In this document: positions 8,189-16,770 of the stretch, one piece after another
Position numbering within the stretch: the first letter of the stretch is position 1
Layout of the letters: every line of letters starts with the position of its first letter
Source of the DNA: Metaclostridioides mangenotii
GTDB lineage: Bacteria; Bacillota; Clostridia; Peptostreptococcales; Peptostreptococcaceae
Reading direction: 5' to 3'
NCBI RefSeq assembly: GCF_018917235.1
Contig: NZ_JAHLOF010000003.1
Location: 186,001 to 250,000, forward strand
Length of the DNA stretch: 64,000 bases
Program-made: the position numbers and the translations under genes
Notes under the pieces: model-generated
The model's input: only the letters and a program-made list of their open reading frames with translations
Told to the model about the DNA's origin: nothing
The model's database searches: none

Positions 8189-9859
8189 CTATTCTTCTAC
8201 AATTTTACTCCCACCGATGAATTCTCTAAGGATTGATGTAGAAGGGATATCTGAAGTATCCTCCAAATCAACAAAATACTGCAAAAAATTTAATAATCTA
8301 TTAGATTCTATATAAGCTTCACTTGAAGTATCTATTTCTTCCAGAAGAGGCTTAACAAATCCTTTTAAAACCGAAAGCTCATATACACAAGCTGAATTAA
8401 ATATAACATCAGATTCCTCTTGGAAAGGGAATATATTCTTCTTTTCTCCCCTTCTTACAGACTCCCATTGAATTATAGTCGTTTCTGCACTGTAACCTCT
8501 AAAATTATGATCTCTTACTATTCTTCTAATTAGTCTTAAATCTGTAGTAGGTATTCTGTTGTGATTATCTAAATTAAGTTGTGTAAGAGCACTCAGATAT
8601 ATTTTAAATTTTTCATTATCATCAATGGATTCAGTCAACATTGGATTTAATCCGTGTATTCCCTCTAATATAATTGGTTGATTCTTTTCTATTTGTATAG
8701 TTTTATCTATGTTCATTCTTTTACCAGTCTTAAAATCAAATTTAATCTCTTGTATCGCTTCACCATCCAATAGTTTTTTAAGATCTGAGTTAAATCTATC
8801 TAAATCAATTGCATAAATAGATTCAAAGTCAAAGTTTCCAAACTCATCTAAAGGTGTATATTCTCTGTCTACAAAATAGTTATCTAGAGATATAGAAATT
8901 GGATTTAAATTATTGACTCTCAAATGTATCGAAAGTCTGTTTGCGAAACTAGTTTTACCTGATGAAGATGGTGCTGCTATAAGTATTATTCTCTTATTGT
9001 TTTCACTAATCTCATCTGCAATTTGCGCAAGTTTCTTTTCATGTAAAGCCTCTACCGTTCTAATCATATCTCCGTAATCATTATTCTCTACAATTTTATT
9101 TAAAGATACTACCTTATCTATTCCCATAAGCTTCGACCATTGCTCTGTTTCATAGTATATGCTTGCTAGTTTAGGCTGAGAGACATAATCTGTGGGTACT
9201 GTCTTATCATTTTTATTAGGCCCAAATAATATAAGCCCTCTATTGTGTAACTCCACATTAAATACTGCAACATCACCTGTAGAAGGAAGCATATATCCAT
9301 AGTAATGATCTATATAATCTCCACATTTATACACAGTCGTACTATCGTAGTCCTTATACTTTAAAAGTTCTGCTTTTGAATAAAGTTTGTTGTCATTGAA
9401 TATTTTAATAGCTTCATCTCTGGACATTTCAATTTTTTCTATATCGTACTTTTTATCAATCTTTTCTTGCATCAATCTCTTTATATCTTCTAAATCATTT
9501 TTATTTAATTCTCTACCTGTATGAACTTCACAGTATAGCCCTTTAGATAATGAATGTTCAATAACAACTTTTCCATCGCCAAAAAGCTCTTTACAAGCCA
9601 TAACTAGAACAAACGACAAAACTCTAAAGTACACTCTTTTTCCATCTTCTTCAGTAGTATCAATAAATTTTATAACGCAATCTTTAGTTATAATATAATT
9701 AAGCTCTCTAAGTTTATTATCTACACTAGCAATGCATATCTTACCCTTGTGCTCATCCTCAAAGTCCTCTGCAATCTTTTTTAAAGGTATACCCAAACTA
9801 TTTTCTTCTAATTTGTATTGTTTTTCACTTCCATCAATATTAAGTGTTATTATTTTCAT
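8189..9859 (-). CDS. TGS-like / uridine-kinase fusion (nucleoside kinase)
   Basis: The start ATG 9859 follows AAAGGATTTGTTTTG and gives 556 residues; an upstream start would add a non-family stretch. The N-terminus is a TGS-like ubiquitin fold (IITLNIDGSEKQYKLEENSL) and a threonyl-tRNA-synthetase-like second domain. The C-terminal half is a P-loop kinase of the uridine kinase/phosphoribulokinase family: Walker A APSSSGKTSFANRL, SLDNYFVDRE, and EGIHGLNP. Proteins with this layout are common in clostridia and are annotated as nucleoside kinases; the real substrate is not known to me. Confidence 0.88.
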   Translation of the reverse strand: MKIITLNIDGSEKQYKLEENSLGIPLKKIAEDFEDEHKGKICIASVDNKLRELNYIITKDCVIKFIDTTEEDGKRVYFRVLSFVLVMACKELFGDGKVVIEHSLSKGLYCEVHTGRELNKNDLEDIKRLMQEKIDKKYDIEKIEMSRDEAIKIFNDNKLYSKAELLKYKDYDSTTVYKCGDYIDHYYGYMLPSTGDVAVFNVELHNRGLILFGPNKNDKTVPTDYVSQPKLASIYYETEQWSKLMGIDKVVSLNKIVENNDYGDMIRTVEALHEKKLAQIADEISENNKRIILIAAPSSSGKTSFANRLSIHLRVNNLNPISISLDNYFVDREYTPLDEFGNFDFESIYAIDLDRFNSDLKKLLDGEAIQEIKFDFKTGKRMNIDKTIQIEKNQPIILEGIHGLNPMLTESIDDNEKFKIYLSALTQLNLDNHNRIPTTDLRLIRRIVRDHNFRGYSAETTIIQWESVRRGEKKNIFPFQEESDVIFNSACVYELSVLKGFVKPLLEEIDTSSEAYIESNRLLNFLQYFVDLEDTSDIPSTSILREFIGGSKIVEE

Positions 9860-9922
9860 CAAAACAAATCCTTTCTGTATATTGGATATTAACAGGTCAC
9901 AGTACATAAATAACTTATTAAA

Positions 9923-9958
9923 TAAATAAACTATATAAAATAAATAAACTATATAAAA
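9923..9958. repeat. Exact 18-bp tandem duplication over a gene end
   Basis: TAAATAAACTATATAAAA occurs twice head-to-tail (9923-9940 and 9941-9958). The second copy includes the last codons and stop of the TIM-barrel gene, and the first copy is its downstream echo. It looks like a simple slippage duplication. Confidence 0.85.
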
Positions 9959-10695
9959 CCGATTAGCCTATCTATAGAGTATACTAAATCTTCTTTATTT
10001 ATCTCTAAAATCAAATATTCAGGATTGATTTCTAGTATTCTCTTAATTTGTTCATCCTTTAGCAAACCTTCGCCTATTCCAATATGTTGATCATTTAGTC
10101 CGTCATTGTCACTTAAGTGGATAAGCCTTATCTTCGCCATTAAATTTTCTATATAATTACTTCGATTTATTAAATTATGACCAGTATCATAGCAAAAAAA
10201 TACTCCATCCTTTTTTATTCCTTTAAATATATATTCAAAATCATTATAAGTAGTACCTATATTTGACAGATCTCCACCTTTAGAATATGTATTTTCCAAT
10301 GTAATTTTTGAATCAATATTTATATTATTGAAAAAATCAATACAGTTATCCAGATATTTCATCCTATTCTTTTCTAACCTATTAGTAATTGCATAACCTA
10401 GATGAAAGTTGTAGTATCTTACGTCTAATTTTTGTAGCTCATTGTAAATATCTTCAAAAAACTTTATCCATGACATTCTAATATAATCAACTTCTTCACA
10501 AGCGTTTAATTCCATAGGCATATGAATACCTATGGATAAACCTAAATCGTATATTTTATCTGTATACGTATTTAATTTTTTACAGTCACTAATACTGTCA
10601 ACGCCGATTTCTAGATGAGTAATATTGTCGTATTGCTTACATATAGTTAGTGCTAAATCAATATCGTATACAAGCGCTGATATACCTATTTTCAA
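9949..10695 (-). CDS. Sugar phosphate isomerase/epimerase-like TIM barrel protein
   Basis: Xylose-isomerase-like barrel (AP endonuclease family 2) of 248 residues. Metal-site strands are visible: HLEIGVDS, YNFHLGY, ITLENTYS, FCYDTGHN, IHLSDNDG and ILEIN. The true start is probably TTG 10695, one base after the lepB stop, because GGTGGAG lies nine bases ahead and the protein then begins MKIGISALVYD; GTG 10710 lies inside that ribosome site. It is therefore translationally coupled to lepB. The substrate is not known. Confidence 0.8.
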   Translation of the reverse strand: MKIGISALVYDIDLALTICKQYDNITHLEIGVDSISDCKKLNTYTDKIYDLGLSIGIHMPMELNACEEVDYIRMSWIKFFEDIYNELQKLDVRYYNFHLGYAITNRLEKNRMKYLDNCIDFFNNINIDSKITLENTYSKGGDLSNIGTTYNDFEYIFKGIKKDGVFFCYDTGHNLINRSNYIENLMAKIRLIHLSDNDGLNDQHIGIGEGLLKDEQIKRILEINPEYLILEINKEDLVYSIDRLIGFI

Positions 10696-10696
10696 T

Positions 10697-11236
10697 CTAG
10701 TTAACTCCACCTATTTGATTAAATGGATATAGTCTTACCATAACTTTTCCAATAACAGAATCTTCATCTACTAAACCGACTTCTTGCGCTCTGCTATCTA
10801 AACTTCTTTCTCTGTTGTCACCCATAGCAAATATTTTTCCTTTTGGTACGGTCATATCTATATCTCCACTAGTATAATTGTCATGAATATAAACTTTTTC
10901 ATCTAATAATTTACCATTTACGTATACATTTGAATCCTGTATTTTTATATGGTCACCTTCAACTGCTATAACCCTCTTAACTAAGTCTTTTTTGCTTTTT
11001 CCATTCTCTTGAAGTATATCAGATTTAAATACAATAATATCCTTCATCTCTGGTTCTCTAAATTTGTATGTCATTCTATTTACTATTAAATAATCATTTT
11101 CGTGTAGAGTAGGAAACATTGATTCCCCTTGCACTCTAGATGGTATTATAAATCTAGTTATTACAAATGCAAGTATTAATGCAGTAATAATGACTTTAAT
11201 CCATTCAAAAATCTCTTTTTTTACATTTTCACTCAT
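10697..11236 (-). CDS. lepB: Type I signal peptidase
   Basis: Cleaves signal peptides from exported proteins at the outer membrane face. One N-terminal membrane segment (IKVIITALILAFVITRFIIP) is followed by the catalytic serine in QGESMFPTL (residue 39) and lysine in LVKRVIAVEGD (residue 87), then KGKIFAMGDNRERSLDSR. The start is ATG 11236 behind AGGGAGATGTGCAT; GTG 11242 is inside the ribosome site. The length of 179 residues is typical of gram-positive SipS-type enzymes. Confidence 0.94.
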   Translation of the reverse strand: MSENVKKEIFEWIKVIITALILAFVITRFIIPSRVQGESMFPTLHENDYLIVNRMTYKFREPEMKDIIVFKSDILQENGKSKKDLVKRVIAVEGDHIKIQDSNVYVNGKLLDEKVYIHDNYTSGDIDMTVPKGKIFAMGDNRERSLDSRAQEVGLVDEDSVIGKVMVRLYPFNQIGGVN

Positions 11237-11374
11237 ATGCACATCTCCCTAAAACTATTACTTTTGTCGTTCAAACTATATACATTATACTTCTTTTTCA
11301 AAGAATATTAAACCAATTATATAATATTGATACAATAATGTAGCATTAAACAATTTTACTTAATATTATTTTTT

Positions 11375-12172
11375 TTATTTCTTATCTAATTCATCGTATA
11401 TTTTAGGCTTCTCTTTTTCAATTATTAAACTCTTCTCGTCCATCTTTTTTTTAATATTATTATTTTTTTTCTTCCTCATATTGCTAATAAATATCTTTTT
11501 AGAGTTTTCTATATACTTCTCTAGTTTATCTACATTGAATTTTATAAGTACAATAATATAAAGTAAAAATAATATTATTGCCCATCTATATTGTATCATT
11601 AAAATAAAATCAAATACGCCATGTAAAAGAATTGGGACTAATATTGACAAATATAAGTACTTTCTCTTTTTCTTTTTAGAATCACAAAATTTGTACTTAG
11701 ATACATAGTATCCCATCGTTATCGCAAACATGATATGCGCTGGAATAGAAATTAATGCTCTATTTAAAGCAACTTGATGTACAATTTCACTATCCTCTGA
11801 AAGTATATAAATTATATTTTCTATAGTTGCAAATCCTAAAGACAAATATATTGAATAAGTTATTCCGTCTATCCTTCTAGCAAACTCTTTCATTTTAGTA
11901 ATTATAGGAATCAGCACAAGAGCTTTAAAGCCTTCTTCAGTTAATCCAGCAACTATAAAAGACATATATAAAATATATGAATAGCCACTAAAGGTATTAA
12001 TTTTCACTAATAGTTCTTCAACAAATATTACAATAACACTCAAAAATACTCCCATTATAAAAAATTTAAATGAAGTAAAAATAGATTCTTTAGAGTACTT
12101 ATTTTTAGAATATATCCACAAAATCCCAATTAACACAGGTAATATTGATAAAAAAATTAAATAATATACCAT
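11375..12172 (-). CDS. prsW: PrsW-family intramembrane metalloprotease
   Basis: A polytopic membrane protease of 265 residues with about eight segments. Motifs of the PrsW (PF13367) family are present: TEEGFKALVL, ATIENIIYI, ISIPAHIMFAITMGYY and LLHGVFDFI, giving Glu and His metal ligands. In Bacillus and C. difficile, PrsW makes the first cut in an anti-sigma factor. The start is ATG 12172 after GAGAGGGGATTT. The C-terminal tail is a Lys-rich cytoplasmic stretch. It is divergent from sleC, the same pairing as I recall in C. difficile. Confidence 0.88.
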   Translation of the reverse strand: MVYYLIFLSILPVLIGILWIYSKNKYSKESIFTSFKFFIMGVFLSVIVIFVEELLVKINTFSGYSYILYMSFIVAGLTEEGFKALVLIPIITKMKEFARRIDGITYSIYLSLGFATIENIIYILSEDSEIVHQVALNRALISIPAHIMFAITMGYYVSKYKFCDSKKKKRKYLYLSILVPILLHGVFDFILMIQYRWAIILFLLYIIVLIKFNVDKLEKYIENSKKIFISNMRKKKNNNIKKKMDEKSLIIEKEKPKIYDELDKK

Positions 12173-12335
12173 AAATCCCCTCTCCGTCATATATTAAAAT
12201 TTATAATCTTATCCTAAAACTATCCAAATTACTGGTATTAAATTATTATCTCCAAATATCTTAACAAAATAGCTTTATATTTATTTTTTTCGAATATAAA
12301 TAGTAATAAAGACTTTTTTAAGAAAGGGTGATTGC

Positions 12336-13613
12336 ATGCAAGATAGTTATTTAACAGTCAGTTTGGTCGACTCTTCAAACAATAGACCAATACAAAATGG
12401 CTCTATTAATATCTACTCAACTCCAGATGATGTAAATAAAATAACGACTTCTATGTATCAAAATTTATTGACAAATGAATCAGGTCAAGTAGTAGACTTA
12501 GTACTTCCTGCACCAGACGTTGAATATTCTCTACAACCGTCTTCTCCTGTAAGGCCATATAGCACATATGTAATAGAAGCAATAGTTGATGGATTTGAGA
12601 CAGTAATAATAGATGGAGCTCAATTATTTGCAACTGTAGAGGCTCGACAAAATATTTCTATGATTCCTAGAACAAGGAGCAAACTTTCGTATAGTAGACA
12701 AAATGAATTAATATTTCCAATTGCAGAGCACACTTTGTATGGAATTTTTCCACCAAAAATACCTGAAAGTAGCTTAAAACCACTTCCACCACCAACAGGT
12801 TTTGTTGTACTGGATAATCCAGTAGTGCCTGAATTCATAGTAGTACACGATGGTTTACCAGAAGATACTTCTGCCGAAAACTACTGGATACCATTTAAAG
12901 ATTATATCAAAAATGTTGCATCATGTGAGATTTACTCAACCTGGCCAGAGCAGACGATATATGCAAATGTGGTTGCTATAATTTCTTTTACATTAAATAG
13001 AGTGTTTACTGAATGGTACAGAAATAAAGGCTATACGTTCACAATAACAACGTCAACCGCTTTCGACCATAAGTTTGTTTATAATAGGAATATATTCGAT
13101 ACAATAAATGTAGTTGTAGACGATATTTTTAATACTTTTATCAGAAGGCCACCTACTTCTAGACAGCCATTACTATCTCAATATTGTGATGGCGAAAGAA
13201 GTCAATGCCCTAATCAAATGACTCAGTGGGGAAGCAAGAGTCTAGGAGATCAAGGATATACTTGGCAAAATATACTAAAATACTTTTACGGAAATGATCT
13301 GTCATTTGATCAGGCTCCAGTAGTCACAGGGGTGCCCGTATCTTTTCCTGGATATACACTTCAAATAGGTTCTTCAGGAAGGTACGTTAGAACTATTCAA
13401 AATCAGATTAACGCAATTGCCAATAACTATCCTGCTATACCTAAAGTTCAAGAGGACGGTATTTTTGGAGAAAGCACTGCAAATGCTGTAAGAACATTCC
13501 AAGGAATCTTTGGACTTCCGCAAAACGGTATAGTTGATTTTAAAACGTGGTACGAAATTTCTAGGCTATATGTTGCTGTCACTAAGATAGCATCTTTAAA
13601 TCCAACAATATAA
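12336..13613 (+). CDS. sleC: Spore cortex-lytic enzyme SleC
   Basis: A germination enzyme stored as a pro-form in the spore and activated by Csp proteases. The N-terminal pre/pro region (MQDSYLTVSLVDSSNNRPIQ...) has a beta-rich fold. The middle part (about 180-310) matches the SpoIID-like lytic domain: VASCEIYSTWPEQTIYANVV, TTSTAFDHKFVYNR, and CDGERSQCPNQMTQWGS. The last 80 residues are a peptidoglycan-binding domain (LQIGSSGRYVRTIQNQIN...DGIFGESTANAVRTFQ). The length of 425 is right for SleC, and no signal peptide is expected for this spore protein. It has the ribosome site AGAAAGGGTGATTGC and its own terminator. Confidence 0.9.
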   Translation: MQDSYLTVSLVDSSNNRPIQNGSINIYSTPDDVNKITTSMYQNLLTNESGQVVDLVLPAPDVEYSLQPSSPVRPYSTYVIEAIVDGFETVIIDGAQLFATVEARQNISMIPRTRSKLSYSRQNELIFPIAEHTLYGIFPPKIPESSLKPLPPPTGFVVLDNPVVPEFIVVHDGLPEDTSAENYWIPFKDYIKNVASCEIYSTWPEQTIYANVVAIISFTLNRVFTEWYRNKGYTFTITTSTAFDHKFVYNRNIFDTINVVVDDIFNTFIRRPPTSRQPLLSQYCDGERSQCPNQMTQWGSKSLGDQGYTWQNILKYFYGNDLSFDQAPVVTGVPVSFPGYTLQIGSSGRYVRTIQNQINAIANNYPAIPKVQEDGIFGESTANAVRTFQGIFGLPQNGIVDFKTWYEISRLYVAVTKIASLNPTI

Positions 13614-13616
13614 AAG

Positions 13617-13653
13617 AAAGGTATGATATTTGTAATAATCAGATATCATACCT
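13617..13653. terminator. Bidirectional terminator between sleC and the DUF3298 gene
   Basis: AGGTATGATAT / ATATCATACCT stem (about 13 bp with one extra pair) with a short loop, followed on the plus strand by CTTTTT. On the minus strand A-rich DNA allows use by the convergent gene. Confidence 0.85.
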
Positions 13654-13657
13654 CTTT

Positions 13658-14515
13658 TTATTTAAATAAATTGATGTATTCTTTTTTAATTATTGGAATT
13701 ACTAAATCTCCATCTATAACAAATTCTGGAATACCAGCAGCATACGGAGCAATATCATATAGGTCGAAATATATTACTATGTCATTTCCAGAAAAATAGT
13801 ATTTCTGATTATCACTTATAGATTTAAACTGATATATTCCTTTGTTTTCAACATTCTCCATTTCTAATGTTTTTATTTGAGATTCAATTTCTTTATTTAT
13901 AATTTCTTTATAGTTACTTTGTTCTAAAAATAGATCTGATAATCTTAAAAACTTTCCACTTTTTATATCTATATTATATGCTATATCTTCATAATAACCA
14001 TGTGCACCACCGCTGTAGTTATAGTACCTTATTATAATGCTCAATACATCTTTGGTGTTTTTTACTACTTTATAATCAGTATTCGCTTCAAACTTTACAC
14101 CATCTATATTATTATTTATATAATTATCTTTTGCTTCTTTATAATTTTTTTCAAAAAATGAATTTATATCGGCATTAATCTTATCATTAATAATTTTTTC
14201 AAGTTCTTTATTTTCATTAACAACATTTGGTACATTTAATACACTATTGATATATTTATCTGACTTATCCATTCTTATATTTTTTATTGTACTTTTTGAG
14301 CTTTGCTGATTAGACAATGATTTATTATTTGTTTTGTTTTTGCTCTCAATTGTATTTGTATAATTTGATTCTATAGATTTGTCAAATCTTTCACTTGTTT
14401 CAAGATTTAAATGCTTGTTAGAATAAACAATAACTGTCACTGTAACTATAAAAAATCCTATTAAAAATATAAATTCATCTAGTTTTCTATGTCTTTTCCT
14501 CTTTTTATATATCAT
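13658..14515 (-). CDS. Membrane-anchored DUF4163/DUF3298 protein (RsiV-like ectodomain)
   Basis: 285 residues: a basic N-terminus, one membrane anchor (FIFLIGFFIVTVTVIVYS), a Ser/Lys/Asn-rich linker to about residue 85, then a DUF4163 part (NVPNVVNENKELEKIINDKI) and a DUF3298 part with the marker YYNYSGGAHGYYEDIAYNID and PYAAGIPEFVI. The same ectodomain occurs in the anti-sigma factor RsiV, where it binds lysozyme, but there is no anti-sigma domain here and no sigma gene nearby. The ligand is unknown. GGAGGTTTATC precedes the ATG. Confidence 0.85.
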   Translation of the reverse strand: MIYKKRKRHRKLDEFIFLIGFFIVTVTVIVYSNKHLNLETSERFDKSIESNYTNTIESKNKTNNKSLSNQQSSKSTIKNIRMDKSDKYINSVLNVPNVVNENKELEKIINDKINADINSFFEKNYKEAKDNYINNNIDGVKFEANTDYKVVKNTKDVLSIIIRYYNYSGGAHGYYEDIAYNIDIKSGKFLRLSDLFLEQSNYKEIINKEIESQIKTLEMENVENKGIYQFKSISDNQKYYFSGNDIVIYFDLYDIAPYAAGIPEFVIDGDLVIPIIKKEYINLFK

Positions 14516-14610
14516 GATAAACCTCCAAGTAAATATAGTATTTACTATATACTTGGTTTTTATTTATAATTCTTACTTTAACTAATATTAAAATTTTATA
14601 TTAAATAAAA

Positions 14611-14660
14611 AAACTAATTTACTCAATTTTGGCGGTACTAAGCAAATTAGTTTTTTTTAT
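14611..14660. terminator. Terminator downstream of the PPEP gene, loop carries CCGCCAAAA
   Basis: Stem AACTAATTT/AAATTAGTT (14612-14620 with 14644-14652) flanked by A-runs and T-runs, so it can work on both strands. On the PPEP transcript the loop reads ...TACCGCCAAAATTG..., complementary over nine bases to the loop of the hairpin upstream of the gene (15490-15544). Confidence 0.75.
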
Positions 14661-14700
14661 TTATTTATTTTAGTTTTGTTCATTGGCGATTTTTTAAATT

Positions 14701-15366
14701 TTATATAGCGCGTTTATCTAAAGTTTTGAAAAAATTATACGTTAACGGACTTGTCTTTTTGAGATATGCTTTAGTCTCATCACTTAAGTAATAATGTGCA
14801 AAAGCTTCTGCAAAAAACTCCTCTTGGTAGGTTCCTAAGTAATTTATATTCCCTAATGTCGCTTTTTCTTTACTAAATATATATCTGAATTCTGGCGATT
14901 TTGATATATTATTAAAAACAAGTTTATCTAAAGAATGTGCTGTCTCGTGTAATTCTAGGTTCAGCGAACTGTGACCTCTACCTGGGTTGCTATAACCTAT
15001 TCTAGCGACTACAGTTTTTCCACCTAAACCAGGTACATCATCCCATGTTTTACCTGTGTGTTCCCATCCTCTTGGCACTACTCCTCTAAGATACGTATAC
15101 TCAGATACATCAGTTATTTTACTGTTAGTCAGTGTTATCTTTGAGTTCCTTTGTTTAAGTTTATACAAATACTTTGGATTAATATGCGATAACCTCTTCA
15201 TCATATTATAGGCTTCTTTAGTATTGTAATCTCCCTGTGGCAATTCAACAATATGTTTAACCGGCTCTATATTTTCAATCATTGCATTAACTTGACTGTT
15301 TAAGCCTATTGCTAAGGTTAGAATCAGTGAATATGCAACCGGCAGCAATTTTTTACTTTTTGCCAT
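14701..15366 (-). CDS. Secreted Pro-Pro endopeptidase (PPEP-1/Zmp1 homologue)
   Basis: 221 residues with an export signal (MAKSKKLLPVAYSLILTLAI, cleavage near QVNA). Zinc motif HETAH at 140-144 (E141 catalytic), third ligand E183 in QEEFFAE and Tyr176 in NINYLG, all at the spacing of C. difficile PPEP-1, with the family block GWEHTGKTWDDVPGLGG. PPEP-1 cuts between two prolines in its own surface adhesins and so frees the cell from host matrix. No candidate substrate lies in this window. GGGGTGTAATTTTATT precedes the ATG. In C. difficile the gene is under cyclic-di-GMP riboswitch control; no such aptamer is visible here, but a hairpin with a complementary loop lies in the probable leader. Confidence 0.9.
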   Translation of the reverse strand: MAKSKKLLPVAYSLILTLAIGLNSQVNAMIENIEPVKHIVELPQGDYNTKEAYNMMKRLSHINPKYLYKLKQRNSKITLTNSKITDVSEYTYLRGVVPRGWEHTGKTWDDVPGLGGKTVVARIGYSNPGRGHSSLNLELHETAHSLDKLVFNNISKSPEFRYIFSKEKATLGNINYLGTYQEEFFAEAFAHYYLSDETKAYLKKTSPLTYNFFKTLDKRAI

Positions 15367-15489
15367 AATAAAATTACACCCCTTATTTAATTTTTATATA
15401 CAACTACCCTATTTATCATTGTATATCTAAGTTTAGGATAACATTTATATACTTCTTATTCAATAAATTTACATTATTTGGTAAAAAAT

Positions 15490-15544
15490 AACACAAAAAA
15501 CTATAGTATTTGTCCGCCAAAACAAAACTATAGCTATTGTGTTT
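15490..15544 (-). promoter_or_regulatory. Leader hairpin of the PPEP gene with TTTTGGCGG loop
   Basis: Outer arms AACACAA/TTGTGTT (15490-15496, 15538-15544) and inner CTATAG/CTATAG (15501-15506, 15528-15533) close a 21-base loop. On the minus strand the loop has TTTTGGCGG and the stem is followed by ATTTTTTAC, so it could be a premature terminator about 125 bases ahead of the PPEP start. Its loop pairs perfectly over nine bases with the loop of the downstream terminator. Confidence 0.6.
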
Positions 15545-15597
15545 TTACTTTTTTGTAAAAACATATAATTTTTTCAAAACTTTAAATAGAAATTAAG

Positions 15598-15626
15598 AAT
15601 TTAACTCTAACTAAGATACTTGTCAA
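15598..15626 (-). promoter_or_regulatory. Candidate promoter for the PPEP leader
   Basis: On the minus strand TTGACA (15621-15626) and TAAATT (15598-15603) are 17 bases apart. The predicted start near 15590 would give a leader of about 220 bases that includes the hairpin at 15490-15544. The rest of the 485-base gap (15367-15851) is AT-rich, and I see no other gene in it. Confidence 0.45.
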
Positions 15627-15851
15627 AATCCTAATTAGTAATTAATATCTAAATAATACAACATTTTTAAAATTTTTTGTTACAAAATGTTGTGAATAAT
15701 CATTTTTTTGTAGTGAAATAATATTTTTTTACTTTTTTCATCTGAGATATAAACTTTTTTCTACTCTTAAACATCAACTAATCCCAAAATCATACCACTT
15801 TTAAAATATGATATAATATCATAAAAATATAAATTCAAGGAGAGATTAAAA

Positions 15852-16661
15852 ATGAGTAAATATAAAATTGCTGTTTGCCAAATGAAAACTACAGATAATA
15901 AAAAGCAAAATATTGATAATGCAGTTAATATGGTAAATACCGCTAAAAATAATGAAGCTGAATTAGTAATTCTTCCTGAAATGTTTAATTGCCCTTATGA
16001 AAACAAGTACTTTCCTGAATTCGCAGAAGAATATCCAGGTGTAACTTCTCAAGCTATGTCTAATTTAGCAAAAAACAACAATATTTACTTAGTAGCTGGT
16101 AGTATACCAGAATTATGCGATGGCAATATTTACAATACTTGTTACTTTTTTAATAAAAATGGAGACTTAATAGGCAGACATAGAAAAATGCACCTATTTG
16201 ATATAGACGTAAAGAACAAAGTATACTTTAAAGAATCCGATACTCTTTCAGCTGGCAATAAAGTTACTATTGTAGATACAGATCTTGGAAAAGTAGGTAT
16301 CGCTATATGTTACGACATCCGATTTCCGGAACTTTCTAGAATAATGGCTTTGGAAGGTGCCGAGATTATAATTCTCCCTGCTGCTTTTAATATGACTACA
16401 GGACCTGCTCATTGGGAGTTATCTGTTAGGATGAGAGCTTTAGATAATCAAGTATTTTTTGTCGGTGCTGCTCCAGCTAGAAATAACGAAGCCTCATACA
16501 CTGCATATGGTAATTCTAGAATAGCAAACCCTTGGGGAGAAATCATTGCTTCAGCTGATGAAAACGAATGTATTATATATGCTGATATAGATAGAACTAT
16601 GATAAATAGTATAAGAGAGCAATTGCCCCTTCTTAAACATAGAAGGACAGATGTATATTAA
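15852..16661 (+). CDS. Carbon-nitrogen hydrolase (omega-amidase / Nit2-like)
   Basis: A 269-residue nitrilase-superfamily enzyme with the Glu-Lys-Cys triad: E43 in LPEMFNCPYE, K112 in RKMHLFDI, C153 in AICYDIRFPE. These blocks match the omega-amidase group, which hydrolyses alpha-ketoglutaramate or similar amides in metabolite repair. CAAGGAGAGATTAAAA precedes the ATG. It is monocistronic with a terminator shared with convergent manA. The exact substrate is inferred from family only. Confidence 0.88.
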   Translation: MSKYKIAVCQMKTTDNKKQNIDNAVNMVNTAKNNEAELVILPEMFNCPYENKYFPEFAEEYPGVTSQAMSNLAKNNNIYLVAGSIPELCDGNIYNTCYFFNKNGDLIGRHRKMHLFDIDVKNKVYFKESDTLSAGNKVTIVDTDLGKVGIAICYDIRFPELSRIMALEGAEIIILPAAFNMTTGPAHWELSVRMRALDNQVFFVGAAPARNNEASYTAYGNSRIANPWGEIIASADENECIIYADIDRTMINSIREQLPLLKHRRTDVY

Positions 16662-16720
16662 TTGATTTTAATCAGTTATTAATATCCCATAATACAATTA
16701 ATAAATGTTTTTGTACAATA

Positions 16721-16758
16721 AAAAGGCTACTTATTATAACATTATTAAGTAGCCTTTT
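16721..16758. terminator. Bidirectional terminator between the amidase and manA
   Basis: Stem AAAAGGCTACTTA/TAAGTAGCCTTTT with a 12-base loop; T-rich on both strands, between convergent genes. Confidence 0.9.
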
Positions 16759-16770
16759 GTACAAATATTT

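Noticed and set aside
15367..15851. Cyclic-di-GMP riboswitch ahead of the PPEP gene, as in C. difficile
   Set aside because: I looked for the GEMM core and the type II core on the coding strand and saw neither. Only a plain hairpin and a candidate promoter are visible.
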